Part shown: piece by piece, positions 31,041 through 41,492 of the stretch
Layout: every line of letters begins with the position of its first letter
Numbering within the stretch: the first letter of the stretch is position 1
Assembly: GCF_037076355.1 (NCBI RefSeq)
Contig: NZ_AP026968.1
Location: 1,194,501-1,258,500 of the forward strand
Direction: 5' to 3'
Source of the DNA: Streptococcus parapneumoniae
Lineage (GTDB): Bacteria; Bacillota; Bacilli; Lactobacillales; Streptococcaceae
Length of the DNA stretch: 64,000 nucleotides
Position numbers and translations under genes: made by a program
The notes under the pieces: model-generated
The model's database searches: none
Seen by the model: only the letters and a program-made list of their open reading frames with translations
Told to the model about the DNA's origin: nothing

Positions 31041-32186
31041 ATGATAAAAAAATATATTACAAAAAAAGGAGAGACTAGATATCTCTTTCAAACATATCTG
31101 GGTATAGACCCTGCAACTGGAAAAGAAAAACGCACAACACGACGTGGTTTTAAAACCATAAAAGAGGCCAAGGCAGCCGAACGTGACCTACTCTTAGATG
31201 TTGAAGAAAATGGTTTTTCAAACAATGAAGATTTCCAGAATCCTACTTTCGCTGAAGTCGCTGAGTTATGGCTTGATAGCTATAAAAACACTGTAAAACC
31301 AACAACCTATCAGAACGTTAAGAAAAAACTTAATATTATGATTGACTCATATTTTACAGATATGAAAATCCAGCAGATCAGTGTAGCTTATTGTCAAAAG
31401 GTTGCTATCAAGTTAAGTAATCGCTATATCCTCTATGCCAATTACTACTCTGTAATCAGCCGTATTTTCAAGTATGCCACTTCTATTGACATTATTAAGT
31501 CAAATCCCTTAGACAAGATTATCAAGCCTAAAAATAGGCCCTTAAAGGCCAAAGAGAACCACTATACAAAACAGGAGCTAACAGAGTTTCTTAAAGTTTG
31601 CAGAGTAGATTGCAAGCCTGTAGAGTATACCTTTTATCACTTGCTAGCTTTTACTGGTTTGAGATGTGGTGAGGCGCTTGGACTCATGTGGTCAGATATT
31701 GATTTTGAAAATAAACGATTAAGCATTTCTCGGACAGCTATCGTTGTTAATAAAAAACAAACTGTTCAGGACCCTAAAACCAAAATGAGTAAGAGAGTGA
31801 TCACCTTGGATGACACTACTCTGAACGTTTTGAAAATCTGGAAGCGTCAGCAGATAAAAGAGTATTTTCGGGCTAGTGTGCCTTACAAACATGATTCGAA
31901 TTATATCTTTACGAATAGTTTCGGAGGATGGATTTCGCCTTCAGCTGTTAAAGAGAGACTTAGAAGATTCTTTTGTGAACATAAGGATGTCAAAAAAATC
32001 ACTCCTCACGGTTTCAGGCACACACACGCTTCTCTCCTCTTTGAAGCAGGCGTTACAGCCAAAATCATTTCAGACAGATTAGGTCATAACAATGTTCAAA
32101 CGACCCTTGATATGTATACCCACATCAATGATAATCAACGTTTTGAAGTCGTTGATCAGCTTATGGATTTCATCCGTTCCAGCTAA
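31041..32186 (+). CDS. int: phage tyrosine integrase
   Basis: A 381-aa protein. The N-terminal arm-binding domain (ITKKGETRYLFQTYLGIDPA) and core-binding SAM-like domain precede the catalytic part: GLRCGEALGLMWSDIDF (Arg), ITPHGFRHTHASLLFEAG (His-x2-Arg), LGHNNVQTTLDMYTHI (His and nucleophile Tyr). All catalytic residues are present. It integrates and excises the prophage. It is the last phage gene; the chromosomal junction should lie in 32187-32318. Confidence 0.95.
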   Translation: MIKKYITKKGETRYLFQTYLGIDPATGKEKRTTRRGFKTIKEAKAAERDLLLDVEENGFSNNEDFQNPTFAEVAELWLDSYKNTVKPTTYQNVKKKLNIMIDSYFTDMKIQQISVAYCQKVAIKLSNRYILYANYYSVISRIFKYATSIDIIKSNPLDKIIKPKNRPLKAKENHYTKQELTEFLKVCRVDCKPVEYTFYHLLAFTGLRCGEALGLMWSDIDFENKRLSISRTAIVVNKKQTVQDPKTKMSKRVITLDDTTLNVLKIWKRQQIKEYFRASVPYKHDSNYIFTNSFGGWISPSAVKERLRRFFCEHKDVKKITPHGFRHTHASLLFEAGVTAKIISDRLGHNNVQTTLDMYTHINDNQRFEVVDQLMDFIRSS

Positions 32187-32318
32187 AAGTCATGCCGTAT
32201 TCAATCTCGTATTCACTTTTGGTAGACATGCTAGAAATCCACTGATTTCAAGGGACTAGGAAGAGGTGAGCAGTTTATACCATAATCCGCTTTCAACGAT
32301 AAAGAAAAGGTAAGAAAA
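32187..32318. other. probable right prophage-chromosome junction
   Basis: The 132-bp gap between the integrase stop and the first chromosomal gene should hold one attachment site. The other end of the prophage is outside the window, so the core repeat cannot be identified here. Confidence 0.45.
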
Positions 32319-32888
32319 ATGAAACATTTAGAAATTGAATTGAAAACACTCTTGAAAAAAGATGAGTATGATCGTCTAAAAGACCAGTTCACAGGTGTCA
32401 CTCCTGTTCTTCAAAAAAATTACTACATGGACACACCTGATTTTGAACTGCGAGAAAAGAAAGTTGCTATGCGCATTCGAACCTTTGAAGACTGGGCAGA
32501 ATTGACACTCAAAGTCCCACAAAGTGTTGGGAACATGGAATACAACCAAAAATTGCAACTAAAAGATGCTGAGAACTATCTGAGTAAGGAAGAACTTCCT
32601 CAAGGGCTGGTTCTTGATGAATTGGCTAAACATGGTATCCAAACTAGTGAATGGCAGGTTCTTGGTTGTCTAACAACGCTTCGCTATGAAATGCAAACAG
32701 CTATCGGTCTCATGGCTCTGGATGAAAGTCAATACTTTGATATGACGGATTACGAATTGGAGCTTGAAGTGGAAAATCATGAGCAAGGCAAACAGAATTT
32801 CCAGCAATTTTTAGAGAAAAATCAGATTTCTTATCAAAAAGCTCCCTCAAAATTGGTTCGATTTGTCAAAAGTATGAAAAATAGCTGA
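32319..32888 (+). CDS. CYTH-domain protein
   Basis: A 189-aa protein with the family ExExK start (HLEIELKTLL), YMDTPDFELREKKVAMRIRT and WAELTLKVP, then YELELEVEN near the C-terminus. The CYTH tunnel binds triphosphates and metal ions; members are triphosphatases or adenylate cyclases. In pneumococci this gene sits between prs and relQ. Substrate unknown. Length is normal. Confidence 0.9.
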   Translation: MKHLEIELKTLLKKDEYDRLKDQFTGVTPVLQKNYYMDTPDFELREKKVAMRIRTFEDWAELTLKVPQSVGNMEYNQKLQLKDAENYLSKEELPQGLVLDELAKHGIQTSEWQVLGCLTTLRYEMQTAIGLMALDESQYFDMTDYELELEVENHEQGKQNFQQFLEKNQISYQKAPSKLVRFVKSMKNS

Positions 32889-33000
32889 AATAATCTCCAT
32901 TTTTTGGTAAAATAGAAAAGATAAAAATACACAAATCCCAGTTCATATAGGTAAGGCAAATATCACTAGGATTTAAAAAGTTTACAGAGGACGGTCTATA

Positions 33001-33960
33001 ATGTCAGATAGAAAAAACATGAAACTTTTCGCACTCAACTCTAACCAAGAGATTGCACAGAAAATTGCTGAAGCTGTTGGTGTCCCACTTGGAAAACTAT
33101 CATCACGTCAATTTTCAGACGGAGAAATCCAAGTAAATATCGAAGAAAGTGTCCGTGGTTATGATGTTTACATCATCCAATCAACAAGTTTCCCTGTTAA
33201 CAACCACCTAATGGAATTGTTGATCATGGTCGACGCTTGTGTGCGCGCAAGTGCCCACAGTATCAACGTTGTCCTTCCATATTTTGGCTATGCACGTCAA
33301 GACCGCATTGCTTGTCCTCGTGAGCCACTTACAGCAAAACTAGTTGCCAATATGCTGGTTAAGGCTGGGGTTGATCGTATCCTGACTCTTGATTTGCATG
33401 CCGTTCAGGTTCAAGGTTTCTTTGATATTCCAGTGGATAATCTTTTCACTGTTCCCCTATTTGCAAAACATTACTGCGATAAGGGACTACTCGGTTCAGA
33501 TGTTGTTGTCGTTAGCCCTAAAAATTCAGGTGTCAAACGTGCGCGTAGCTTGGCTGAGTATCTTGATGCTCCTATCGCCATTATCGACTACCCTCAGGAT
33601 GATGCAACTCGCAACGAAGGTTATATTATCGGTGATGTTGAAGGTAAAAAAGCCATCTTGATTGATGATATTCTGAATACAGGACGTACCTTCTCTGAAG
33701 CTGCTAAAATCGTTGAACGTGAAGGAGCTACAGAAATTTATGCTGTTTCTAGCCACGGCCTCTTCGTCGAAGGAGCTGCTGAACTTCTTGACAATACTAA
33801 TATTAAAGAAATTCTTGTGACTGATTCAGTAGCAACAAAAGAAAAAACTCCTAAAAACGTATGCTACATCACTGCTAGTGAGTTAATTGGTGATGCTATC
33901 GTCCGTATCCACGAAAGAAAACCAGTCAGCCCACTCTTTGCCTACAACAAAAAGAAATAA
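33001..33960 (+). CDS. prs: ribose-phosphate pyrophosphokinase
   Basis: Makes PRPP from ribose 5-phosphate and ATP for nucleotide, His and Trp synthesis. The 319-aa protein has [16 protein letters not shown], the ATP/metal loop [38 protein letters not shown] and the PRPP-binding [14 protein letters not shown]. It is full length. It is followed 9 bp later by the cysteine desulfurase gene. Confidence 0.96.
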   Translation: MSDRKNMKLFALNSNQEIAQKIAEAVGVPLGKLSSRQFSDGEIQVNIEESVRGYDVYIIQSTSFPVNNHLMELLIMVDACVRASAHSINVVLPYFGYARQDRIACPREPLTAKLVANMLVKAGVDRILTLDLHAVQVQGFFDIPVDNLFTVPLFAKHYCDKGLLGSDVVVVSPKNSGVKRARSLAEYLDAPIAIIDYPQDDATRNEGYIIGDVEGKKAILIDDILNTGRTFSEAAKIVEREGATEIYAVSSHGLFVEGAAELLDNTNIKEILVTDSVATKEKTPKNVCYITASELIGDAIVRIHERKPVSPLFAYNKKK

Positions 33961-33969
33961 GGTGATTCT

Positions 33970-35085
33970 TTGATTTATTTGGACAATGCTGCAACGACTC
34001 CTATGTCAGCAGTTGCTATTTCAGCTATGACCGAGGTTATGCAAGAAACCTATGGAAATCCTTCTAGTATTCATGCTCATGGTCGTCGAGCTGGCAAACT
34101 ATTGCGAGAAGCCCGTCAGGAGCTAGCTCAGTTACTGGGGACAAAACCTCAACATATCTTTTTCACTTCTGGTGGGACAGAAGGCAACAATACTGCTATC
34201 ATTGGTTACTGCCTTCGTCACCAAGAACAAGGAAAACATATTATCACAACTGCTATTGAGCACCATGCTGTCCTTGAAACAATTGATTACTTGGTTCAAC
34301 ACTTTGGGTTTGAAGCAACCATTATCCAGCCAGAAAATCAAGAAATCACCGCCCAGCAAATTCAAGAGGCCTTACGTGACGATACGATTTTGGTTTCTAC
34401 CATGTTTGCCAATAATGAGACTGGAAACCTACTGCCCATTGCTGAAATTGGCCAAATACTCAAGCAACACCCAGCCGCCTATCATGTCGATGCAGTTCAG
34501 GCTATTGGTAAAATCCCTATACACCCAGAAGAATTGGGCATTGATTTTCTCACTGCTTCTGCCCACAAGTTCCATGGTCCTAAGGGAATCGGTTTTCTCT
34601 ACGCATCTAGCATGGATTTTGATTCCTATCTTCATGGCGGAGACCAAGAACAGAAAAAACGAGCCGGAACTGAAAATCTAGCTGCCATCGTGGGTATGGT
34701 TGCAGCCCTAAAAGAAGACCTAGAAAAACAGGAAGAACATTTTCGACATGTACAAAATTTAGAAACTGCCTTTCTGGCAGAACTAGAGGGCATTCAATAT
34801 TACTTGAATAGAGGAGAACATCATCTCCCTTATGTCCTCAATATTGGATTTCCTGATCAAAAAAATGACCTCTTACTCCTTCGGCTAGATTTAGCTGGAA
34901 TTTCAATCTCTACTGGCTCAGCCTGTACAGCAGGCATTGTCCAATCCAGCCATGTTCTTGAAGCCATGTACAGAGCAAATTCAGACCGCTTGAAGGAATC
35001 CGTTCGTATCAGTTTGTCTCCACAAAATACTGTTGAAGACCTACAAACCCTCGCAAAAACCTTAAAAGAAATTATCGGAGGTTAG
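33970..35085 (+). CDS. cysteine desulfurase (NifS/IscS type)
   Basis: A PLP enzyme taking sulfur from cysteine for thiolated tRNA or Fe-S clusters. It starts with TTG (MIYLDNAATTPMSAVAISAM). The PLP lysine lies in TASAHKFHGPKGIGFLY and the catalytic Cys in STGSACTAGIV. 371 aa is normal. It lies in the prs operon with two small conserved genes after it. Confidence 0.94.
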   Translation: MIYLDNAATTPMSAVAISAMTEVMQETYGNPSSIHAHGRRAGKLLREARQELAQLLGTKPQHIFFTSGGTEGNNTAIIGYCLRHQEQGKHIITTAIEHHAVLETIDYLVQHFGFEATIIQPENQEITAQQIQEALRDDTILVSTMFANNETGNLLPIAEIGQILKQHPAAYHVDAVQAIGKIPIHPEELGIDFLTASAHKFHGPKGIGFLYASSMDFDSYLHGGDQEQKKRAGTENLAAIVGMVAALKEDLEKQEEHFRHVQNLETAFLAELEGIQYYLNRGEHHLPYVLNIGFPDQKNDLLLLRLDLAGISISTGSACTAGIVQSSHVLEAMYRANSDRLKESVRISLSPQNTVEDLQTLAKTLKEIIGG

Positions 35086-35089
35086 CCAT

Positions 35090-35437
35090 ATGGCATTTGA
35101 AAAAACCATTCAGTTAAAAAATTGTCGTTACGACTACACTCTTAGCCCTTCTGTTAAAAAATTCACCCTCAAAGACAATACTTTTTTTGAGACAAAGGTT
35201 GGTAACTATGAACTAACTCGCCTACTTGAAAAAGTGCCAAACAGCGGTGAAGGCTTCCAACTTAAAATCATCATTAACAAGGAACTTACAGGGGCTAAAA
35301 TCAATATCACTGACAAGTTTGGGCTACGTCTAGTTGATATTTTCAAATCAGAAGACCACCACATTCATCAGGAAAAATTCTACTTCCTCATGGATAGCTT
35401 GGTAGAACGTGGTGTCTTTACAAAATCAGAAAGATAG
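35090..35437 (+). CDS. DUF1831-family protein
   Basis: A 115-aa protein (MAFEKTIQLKNCRYDYTLSP, then HIHQEKFYFLMDSLVERGVF). It is a small conserved Firmicutes protein always near cysteine desulfurase genes; the function is not known. It starts 4 bp after the desulfurase stop. Confidence 0.88.
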   Translation: MAFEKTIQLKNCRYDYTLSPSVKKFTLKDNTFFETKVGNYELTRLLEKVPNSGEGFQLKIIINKELTGAKINITDKFGLRLVDIFKSEDHHIHQEKFYFLMDSLVERGVFTKSER

Positions 35438-35444
35438 AGCTAAA

Positions 35445-35660
35445 ATGTTTGAACTGACCTATAAGGACAGCTATCATGTTGAGCGTACTCTCAAGTATGA
35501 GGATTATGAAGCTCTCATGCTAGCTCTGTCAGGATGTGTAACCCTACCAGATACACTGTATGTGACTTCTTTGACTTTTGAGGGACAGGAAGTTTACCAA
35601 GGACTGGTCGGAGACCTCTACCGTTTTCTATCACATGCAGATTTTTTACAACAAAACTAA
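35445..35660 (+). CDS. DUF4649-family protein
   Basis: A 71-aa protein starting MFELTYKDSYHVERTLKYED. The frame is open upstream, but 35445 is the natural start, 7 bp after the previous stop. Small conserved streptococcal protein of unknown role in the same operon. Confidence 0.8.
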   Translation: MFELTYKDSYHVERTLKYEDYEALMLALSGCVTLPDTLYVTSLTFEGQEVYQGLVGDLYRFLSHADFLQQN

Positions 35661-35680
35661 GATTTTTCTTAGTTTTTTCT
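35655..35680 (+). terminator. intrinsic terminator of the prs-nifS operon
   Basis: AACTAAG and CTTAGTT pair around a 6-base loop and are followed by TTTTCTTG. It overlaps the stop codon of the DUF4649 gene. Confidence 0.75.
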
Positions 35681-35685
35681 TGTTT

Positions 35686-35703
35686 TTGTTGATTTTTTCA
35701 CAA
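35686..35703. promoter_or_regulatory. possible Rex operator overlapping the rex -35
   Basis: TTGTTGATTTTTTCACAA resembles the Rex consensus TTGTGAAAnnnTTTCACAA, with a perfect right half. It overlaps the -35 TTGATT (35689) of a promoter with -10 TAAAAT (35712) 17 bp away, 26 bp before the rex start. Confidence 0.45.
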
Positions 35704-35742
35704 TGTTTCTATAAAATAGAAGAATAGAAAGGTTGTGATTTT

Positions 35743-36384
35743 GTGAAAGATAAACAGTCTGCTATTCCAAAAGCTACAGCGAAAAGACTCTCTCTCTACT
35801 ATCGAATTTTTAAGAGATTTCATGCAGAAAAGATTGAACGTGCCAACTCTAAGCAAATTGCAGAGGCCATTGGGATTGATTCAGCGACCGTACGTCGGGA
35901 TTTTTCCTATTTTGGTGAACTAGGTCGGCGTGGATTTGGATATGATGTCAAAAAACTGATGACATTTTTTGCCGATTTGCTCAATGATAACTCCATCACC
36001 AATGTTATGCTGGTAGGTATTGGAAATATGGGCCATGCCCTTCTCCACTATCGCTTCCACGAACGTAACAAGATGAAGATTATCATGGCCTTTGATCTAG
36101 ATGACCACCCTGAGGTCGGGACCCAAACTCCTGATGGGATTCCCATTTACGGAATTTCTCAAATCAAGGATAAAATCAAGAATGCTGATGTGAAGACTGC
36201 TATCCTGACCGTTCCCAGCGTCAAGTCACAAGAGGTTGCCAATCTCTTGGTAGATGCTGGCGTGAAAGGAATTCTCAGTTTTTCACCAGTACATCTGCAT
36301 TTACCAAAAGACGTGGTCGTTCAGTATGTCGATTTGACAAGTGAACTCCAAACCCTCCTCTACTTCATGCGAAAAGAGGATTAG
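35743..36384 (+). CDS. rex: redox-sensing transcriptional repressor Rex
   Basis: A 213-aa protein. The N-terminal winged helix ([20 protein letters not shown]) binds DNA, and the Rossmann domain with [14 protein letters not shown] senses the NADH/NAD ratio. It represses fermentation and respiration genes when NADH is low. GTG start. An operator-like site overlaps its promoter. Confidence 0.96.
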   Translation: MKDKQSAIPKATAKRLSLYYRIFKRFHAEKIERANSKQIAEAIGIDSATVRRDFSYFGELGRRGFGYDVKKLMTFFADLLNDNSITNVMLVGIGNMGHALLHYRFHERNKMKIIMAFDLDDHPEVGTQTPDGIPIYGISQIKDKIKNADVKTAILTVPSVKSQEVANLLVDAGVKGILSFSPVHLHLPKDVVVQYVDLTSELQTLLYFMRKED

Positions 36385-36401
36385 AAAGCGAAAATCATTT
36401 T

Positions 36402-37091
36402 ATGAAAAAACCAGTTATTGGGATTACAGGAAACGAAAAAACTCATCCAGATGATGACATCATGATGAGCTACGCAGCAAAAGGCTTTGTTGAAGGCGTT
36501 AAAGACGCTGGAGGGATTCCCATCATCCTACCGATTGGTGATCAAGAAATGGCTAGCCACTATATCAGTTTGATTGACAAGCTCATCTTGACAGGTGGAC
36601 AAAATGTTGATCCAAAATTCTATGGCGAACTGAAAACCATTGATAGCGATGACTACCACCTTCAAAGAGATATCTTCGAACTGGCCCTCATCAAGGAAGC
36701 CATTAAACAGAAAAAGCCTATTTTCTCCGTCTGTCGTGGGACTCAGCTTTTTAACGTTGCCATGGGCGGAACTCTGTACCAAGATATCGAAGATCATTGG
36801 CAGGATTGTTCTGCCGAGTACACAACTCAACGCTTGGTGACAGAACCTGATACTGTTCTCCGAGAAATCTATGGAGAAATTTCCCATATCAACTCCTTCC
36901 ACCATCAGAGCATTAAGGATTTAGCACCAAATTTAAAGATTGCGGCTCATGATCCTAAAGATGGTATCATTGAGGCTGTCATGAGTACGGATGATGTTGC
37001 CTTTCTCGGTGTCCAATGGCATCCAGAGTTTCTATTTGAAAATCGTCCCAAAGATAAAAACCTCTTTGACTATGTCGTTAATGAACTTTAG
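36402..37091 (+). CDS. class I glutamine amidotransferase-like (gamma-glutamyl hydrolase, PuuD type)
   Basis: A 229-aa protein with the nucleophile in [20 protein letters not shown] and the His-Glu pair in [35 protein letters not shown] is typical of the N-terminus. It probably hydrolyses gamma-glutamyl amides. It overlaps radC, its convergent neighbour, by 4 bp. Confidence 0.87.
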   Translation: MKKPVIGITGNEKTHPDDDIMMSYAAKGFVEGVKDAGGIPIILPIGDQEMASHYISLIDKLILTGGQNVDPKFYGELKTIDSDDYHLQRDIFELALIKEAIKQKKPIFSVCRGTQLFNVAMGGTLYQDIEDHWQDCSAEYTTQRLVTEPDTVLREIYGEISHINSFHHQSIKDLAPNLKIAAHDPKDGIIEAVMSTDDVAFLGVQWHPEFLFENRPKDKNLFDYVVNEL

Positions 37092-37768
37092 ATTAAATCT
37101 GTCTTTTCACGGTAACTAAAGTAACTAGATTGTGAGACAATCAAATGGTCCAAGAGGACAATCCCCATCAGTTCGCAGGCTTCTTTGACAAGTTTTGTAA
37201 CCTGATCATCATTTCGGCTAGGGGCTACCGCTCCCGAAGGATGATTGTGGACCAAGATGAGAGAAGTCGCCATATGCTTGATAGCATAGTGAAGAATCTC
37301 TCGCGGCTCAGCGATACTACGAGTTGCAGAACCGATAAAAATGGTCTGTTGATGGATGATTTGATTTTGAGTATTGAGATAGAGCGCCACCAGGTGCTCT
37401 TGTTTTTTATCCCCCAATTCCTGTTGCATCTTCTTAGCCAACTTTTGACTGCTGAGAATACTTTCCATCTCAATAGTCTCATGTTTATGAATACGATGTC
37501 CCAGTTCAATCATAGCTTGCAACTCTATAGCCTTAACACGACCGATACCAGACAGACTCTGCAATTCCTGCAGGGTCATTCTTTTCAAATCTGTTAGGCT
37601 TGAAAGGTTGTTCAAGACTTTCTGGGCAATTTCAAAAACGCTGGCTTGACGTGTTCCTGTCCTAAGTAAAATAGCTAGCAACTCTTGATTACTGAGCGCT
37701 TCTACTCCTTCTTGGGTCAGTCTCTCTCTTGGTAATAATGAATCTTCTTGGAATGAAATACTGTACAT
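37088..37768 (-). CDS. radC: RadC-family (JAMM/MPN) protein
   Basis: A 226-aa protein from [20 protein letters not shown]. Helix-hairpin-helix part ([20 protein letters not shown]) followed by the JAMM signature [19 protein letters not shown]. The biological role of RadC is unsettled. The start at 37768 has GGAGGA 5 bp upstream; the longer frame (37783) begins inside a hairpin. Confidence 0.92.
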   Translation of the reverse strand: MYSISFQEDSLLPRERLTQEGVEALSNQELLAILLRTGTRQASVFEIAQKVLNNLSSLTDLKRMTLQELQSLSGIGRVKAIELQAMIELGHRIHKHETIEMESILSSQKLAKKMQQELGDKKQEHLVALYLNTQNQIIHQQTIFIGSATRSIAEPREILHYAIKHMATSLILVHNHPSGAVAPSRNDDQVTKLVKEACELMGIVLLDHLIVSQSSYFSYREKTDLI

Positions 37769-37773
37769 AAAAA

Positions 37774-37803
37774 TCCTCCTCACTTTATTATTCGTGAGAA
37801 GGA
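37774..37803 (-). terminator. hairpin holding the radC ribosome binding site
   Basis: On the minus strand TCCTTCTCAC and GTGAGGAGGA pair over 10 bp with one G-T, followed by five T's. It can end pcrA transcription, and its 3' arm contains the radC Shine-Dalgarno, so it may also mask radC translation. Confidence 0.6.
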
Positions 37804-37810
37804 TGAAAAA

Positions 37811-40102
37811 TTAGATTTTTTTCTCAATTGGAGCCACACTGGCTAAAAGTTTTTTCAAACCTACTTCTGGGAAATTGATTTTTAATTCCTGAGTAGCACC
37901 GCTACCTGAAACTTCCAGAACAGTTCCCTCTCCCCATTTCTTGTGGAGGGCAATATCACCAATGGACCAATTTGACTCACTAGACGCTGATTTTGCCCCA
38001 GCTGTAAATTGACCAAATGGAAGACCGCTTGACTGGATAGATTTTGGGGCTGCACTGCGTTTACGGTCTTGAAGAGCCTGAGCCAAACTCATTCCTTGAC
38101 CGAAGGAAAGGCCACCACTACTATATGATGCTTTAAAGCTTGTATTTGCTGGACGAGCCAGACCTTGATACTCAAGCAAGTCTGAACTGATTTCGTTAAT
38201 AAAACGAGTCGGACGGTTGTAGTTGGTACGACCAAAAAGCAGGCGTGAGTTGGCATTTGTCAGATAGAGGATTTTCTCTGCACGCGTGATACCTACATAG
38301 GCTAGACGGCGCTCTTCTTCTAATTCATCTGGATCTTCAGCCGCACGACTAAGTGGAAAGACATTTTCTTCCATCCCAATCAAAAAGACAACTGGAAACT
38401 CGAGACCTTTGGCAGCATGCAGGGTCATCAGGGTCACTTCTGATGTCTCCTGACTACCTGAATCTGTATCCGCAATCAAGGCCAAGTCATTTAAGAAACG
38501 ACTCAGTTTATCCAGACCAGTTTCCTCTTCTGGACCATCAGAGGTATCATCAAAGTTTTTCGTCACAGAAAGGAACTCTTCAATATTTTCAACCCTAGCC
38601 TTGCTTTCTAAAGTCGCTTGAGCATTTAAAATATCGACGTAACCTGTTTTTTCAAGGACAGCCTCAACCAACTCTGTAATATTTAATTGGTCTAGCTGCT
38701 CTCGTAAATCTAACATCATATTTGCAAAATCCCAGATAGACTGAGCTGCCTTACCCTTGATACCAGACAACATGATGTTTGCAGAAGCATCTAGCATGGA
38801 CATGTTTTGCATATTCGCAAAATCACGGATTTTCTCAACTGTACCTGGCCCAATTCCACGCTTCGGTTCGTTGATAATACGTTCAAAACTGATATTGTCA
38901 CTCAAATTGGCAATAAGATTAAGATAAGCGATAATATCGCGGATTTCCTTACGGCTGTAAAACTTTGTCCCACCGACCATGGTATAAGGGATATTTGACT
39001 TGAGCAGGGCTTCCTCAATAGTACGAGACTGCGCATTAGTCCGATAGAGAACTGCAAAATCCTTATGAAGGAAGTTTTGACTGCGACTAAGTTCATCGAT
39101 GGTTCTGGCTACAAATACAGCCTCATCCAGCTCATCATCGGCACGATAGTAAACGATTTTCTCCCCATCCGCATTTTGAGTCCAAAGATTCTTAGGACGG
39201 CGGTTTTTATTGTTTTTAATTACCTCGTTGGCCGCTTGAAGAATGGTTTTAGTTGAGCGGTAATTCTCCTCCAACAAAACAACCTTGGCTTGGGGATAAT
39301 CTTTCTCGAAATCCAAAATGTTCTGCATATCAGCACCACGCCAACCGTAGATAGACTGATCCGCATCTCCAACCACACAGATATTTTTAAAACGGGAAGC
39401 CAATAGTTTGACCAATTGGTACTGAGCGTGGTTGGTATCTTGGTACTCATCAACATGGATGTACTGAAATTTCTGTTGATAGTAAGTCAAAACATCAGGA
39501 TTTTGATCAAAGAGACGCAGGGTCAGCATAATCAAATCATCAAAGTCAACCGACTCCGACTGACGCAGTTCTTTCTGATAGGCTGTATAACACTGGGCCA
39601 CGATTTGCGTATACATATCGCCAGCTTGGGAAGCATAAGCTACATCATCAATCAAATCATTCTTAGCATTGGAAATGGTCCCCAAAATAGTTCGTTCATT
39701 CCATTTTTTAGGATCCAAGTTCAATTGTTTGAGAATGCGTTTCATGAGCGTTCTCTGCTCCCCTGGATCCACAATAGTAAAATTACGGTTGTAGCCAATA
39801 TGATCCGCATCACGACGCAAAATACGCACACACATGGAGTGGAAAGTCGCAATCAGACAGTCCTGAGTGGCTGGATTAAGGTTATAAGCACGCTCTTTCA
39901 TCTCACGCGCAGCCTTGTTGGTAAAGGTAATGGCCAAGATATTCCAAGGATTGACCAGCTTTTCATCAATCAAATAAGCGATACGGTGGGTCAAAACTCG
40001 AGTCTTTCCAGAACCAGCCCCCGCCATGATTAACAAGGGCCCTTCTGTCGTTTGCACCGCCTCAGCCTGACGATCATTCATTCCATTTAATAATGCGTTC
40101 AT
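37811..40102 (-). CDS. pcrA: ATP-dependent DNA helicase PcrA/UvrD
   Basis: A 763-aa SF1A helicase: Q motif [13 protein letters not shown], Walker [33 protein letters not shown] (motif II), [14 protein letters not shown] (III) and [20 protein letters not shown] (V), with [18 protein letters not shown] (VI). The C-terminus carries the Tudor-like [19 protein letters not shown]. It unwinds DNA in repair and rolling-circle replication. Full length. Confidence 0.97.
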   Translation of the reverse strand: MNALLNGMNDRQAEAVQTTEGPLLIMAGAGSGKTRVLTHRIAYLIDEKLVNPWNILAITFTNKAAREMKERAYNLNPATQDCLIATFHSMCVRILRRDADHIGYNRNFTIVDPGEQRTLMKRILKQLNLDPKKWNERTILGTISNAKNDLIDDVAYASQAGDMYTQIVAQCYTAYQKELRQSESVDFDDLIMLTLRLFDQNPDVLTYYQQKFQYIHVDEYQDTNHAQYQLVKLLASRFKNICVVGDADQSIYGWRGADMQNILDFEKDYPQAKVVLLEENYRSTKTILQAANEVIKNNKNRRPKNLWTQNADGEKIVYYRADDELDEAVFVARTIDELSRSQNFLHKDFAVLYRTNAQSRTIEEALLKSNIPYTMVGGTKFYSRKEIRDIIAYLNLIANLSDNISFERIINEPKRGIGPGTVEKIRDFANMQNMSMLDASANIMLSGIKGKAAQSIWDFANMMLDLREQLDQLNITELVEAVLEKTGYVDILNAQATLESKARVENIEEFLSVTKNFDDTSDGPEEETGLDKLSRFLNDLALIADTDSGSQETSEVTLMTLHAAKGLEFPVVFLIGMEENVFPLSRAAEDPDELEEERRLAYVGITRAEKILYLTNANSRLLFGRTNYNRPTRFINEISSDLLEYQGLARPANTSFKASYSSGGLSFGQGMSLAQALQDRKRSAAPKSIQSSGLPFGQFTAGAKSASSESNWSIGDIALHKKWGEGTVLEVSGSGATQELKINFPEVGLKKLLASVAPIEKKI

Positions 40103-40177
40103 CTTCTCTTCCTTACTCTTGAAGTCAATATTTCTATTATATCAGAATTCAGGGAAAATAGAAACTTTACGGGGAGT

Positions 40178-40255
40178 AGCAAAATATAGTGGATTGAAAC
40201 TAAAATACTACACTGTGGGTTTCTAAAACACTCGACTTTTTCACTCAATTTTTTC
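40178..40255. repeat. possible RUP-like or IS-end fragment
   Basis: ATAGTGGATTGAAACTAAAA resembles the ends of pneumococcal RUP/IS630-type repeats as I remember them. The rest of the roughly 107-bp unit is not clear. The stretch 40110-40616 has no gene I believe in; ORFs on both strands there lack ribosome sites and family likeness. Confidence 0.3.
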
Positions 40256-40616
40256 ATAAACTAGCTCAATACCTCAATATAAAAAAGTAAATTTAAGATT
40301 GGCAATACGAACGTTAAACAGGATTCCATTTCTCTTTTTAGAATCAAAACGACAATATTGTGGAACCTCTACAGAAACAATAGATTGCGACACTAAAATA
40401 TTCTCCCCTAGTTTTGCTTTACTAATAGTATATAGGAGGAGAGCTCTGAATCCTAGGCCCTTTGTTATGATGTGGTTACAAACAGAGTTGGAAAAAATCT
40501 TAAAATCAGAAAAACGCATGATATCAGCCCCTAATACTGATACAATGCGTTTTATTATGAAAAGATCTACTGGATTTTTTATCAAAATAAACTTCCAGTA
40601 GTCTTTTCACTTTTTA

Positions 40617-41477
40617 TTAATAGGTTCCTTCTTCACCTTGGCTAGTCAAGATTACCGGACCATCCTTAGTAATGACAAATTGGTGTTCATATTGACAAGA
40701 TAGTCCACCGTCAATAGTCTTATGGGCCCAACCAGTCTTCATATCTGTATCAATTTCCCAGTCACCTGTATTGATCATCGGTTCAATAGTCAAGACCATT
40801 CCTTCACGGAGACGGAGTCCACGACCAGCAATACCATAGTTAGGAACCATTGGTTCTTCGTGCATGGTTGGGCCAACACCATGACCAACCAAATCACGCA
40901 CTACACCGTAACCACGACTTTCAGCGTATTCTTGAATGGCTGCACCGATATCACCAATACGGTTCCCAACAACAGCTTGCTCAATCCCCTTATACATGGC
41001 TTCTTTAGTTACATCCATCAGATTTTTCACTTCTTCGGACGGTGTACCAACAGCATAAGCCCAACAAGAGTCTGCTAGACCACCAGAATAGCTCTGAGTG
41101 TATTTCTTCATTTGGTCAACATTGTTGAAGTTTAATTTTGAGACATTCAGGTCAGATTTAGCAATAGGACCTCCCAAAACCATATCAACTTTGAGCAAAT
41201 CACCATCTTTCAAGATATAGTGACGAGGGAAAGCATGAGCCACTTCATCATTAAGAGAGCAGCAGGTAGCATAAGGATAGTCCATCATAGCACCGTCAAC
41301 ACCAATCTGAAGCGGAAGGAAATTTTCTTCCTTACAACGACGGCGAACATATTCTTCAACTTCCCACATATCTACGCCAGGCTTAATCAAATCACGTAAG
41401 CCGATATGAATACTTGCTAGAAAATCACCGGCCTTATCCATAGCTTCGATTTCACGAGCTGATTTTAATGTTATCAT
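40617..41477 (-). CDS. map: methionine aminopeptidase
   Basis: Removes the initiator methionine. The 286-aa protein has the five metal ligands in KVDMVLGG (Asp), SDLNVSKLN (Asp), VGHGVGPTMHEEPMVPN (His), VLTIEPMI (Glu) and QYEHQFVIT (Glu). A segment in the middle (NNVDQMKKYTQSYSGGLADS) is the streptococcal version. Good start 16 bp after the next gene's stop. Confidence 0.95.
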   Translation of the reverse strand: MITLKSAREIEAMDKAGDFLASIHIGLRDLIKPGVDMWEVEEYVRRRCKEENFLPLQIGVDGAMMDYPYATCCSLNDEVAHAFPRHYILKDGDLLKVDMVLGGPIAKSDLNVSKLNFNNVDQMKKYTQSYSGGLADSCWAYAVGTPSEEVKNLMDVTKEAMYKGIEQAVVGNRIGDIGAAIQEYAESRGYGVVRDLVGHGVGPTMHEEPMVPNYGIAGRGLRLREGMVLTIEPMINTGDWEIDTDMKTGWAHKTIDGGLSCQYEHQFVITKDGPVILTSQGEEGTY

Positions 41478-41492
41478 TTTTTCTCCTAGTTT

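Noticed and set aside
32273-32290. Attachment core resembling that of phage MM1
   Set aside because: TTATACCATAATCCGC is only loosely similar to the core as I recall it and the other end is not in the window.
39416-40033. 205-aa plus-strand ORF
   Set aside because: Antisense to the pcrA N-terminal part, whose motifs are certain.
40274-40601. 103-aa and 100-aa ORFs on opposite strands
   Set aside because: They overlap each other, neither has a family likeness or ribosome site; left as repeat-like intergenic DNA.
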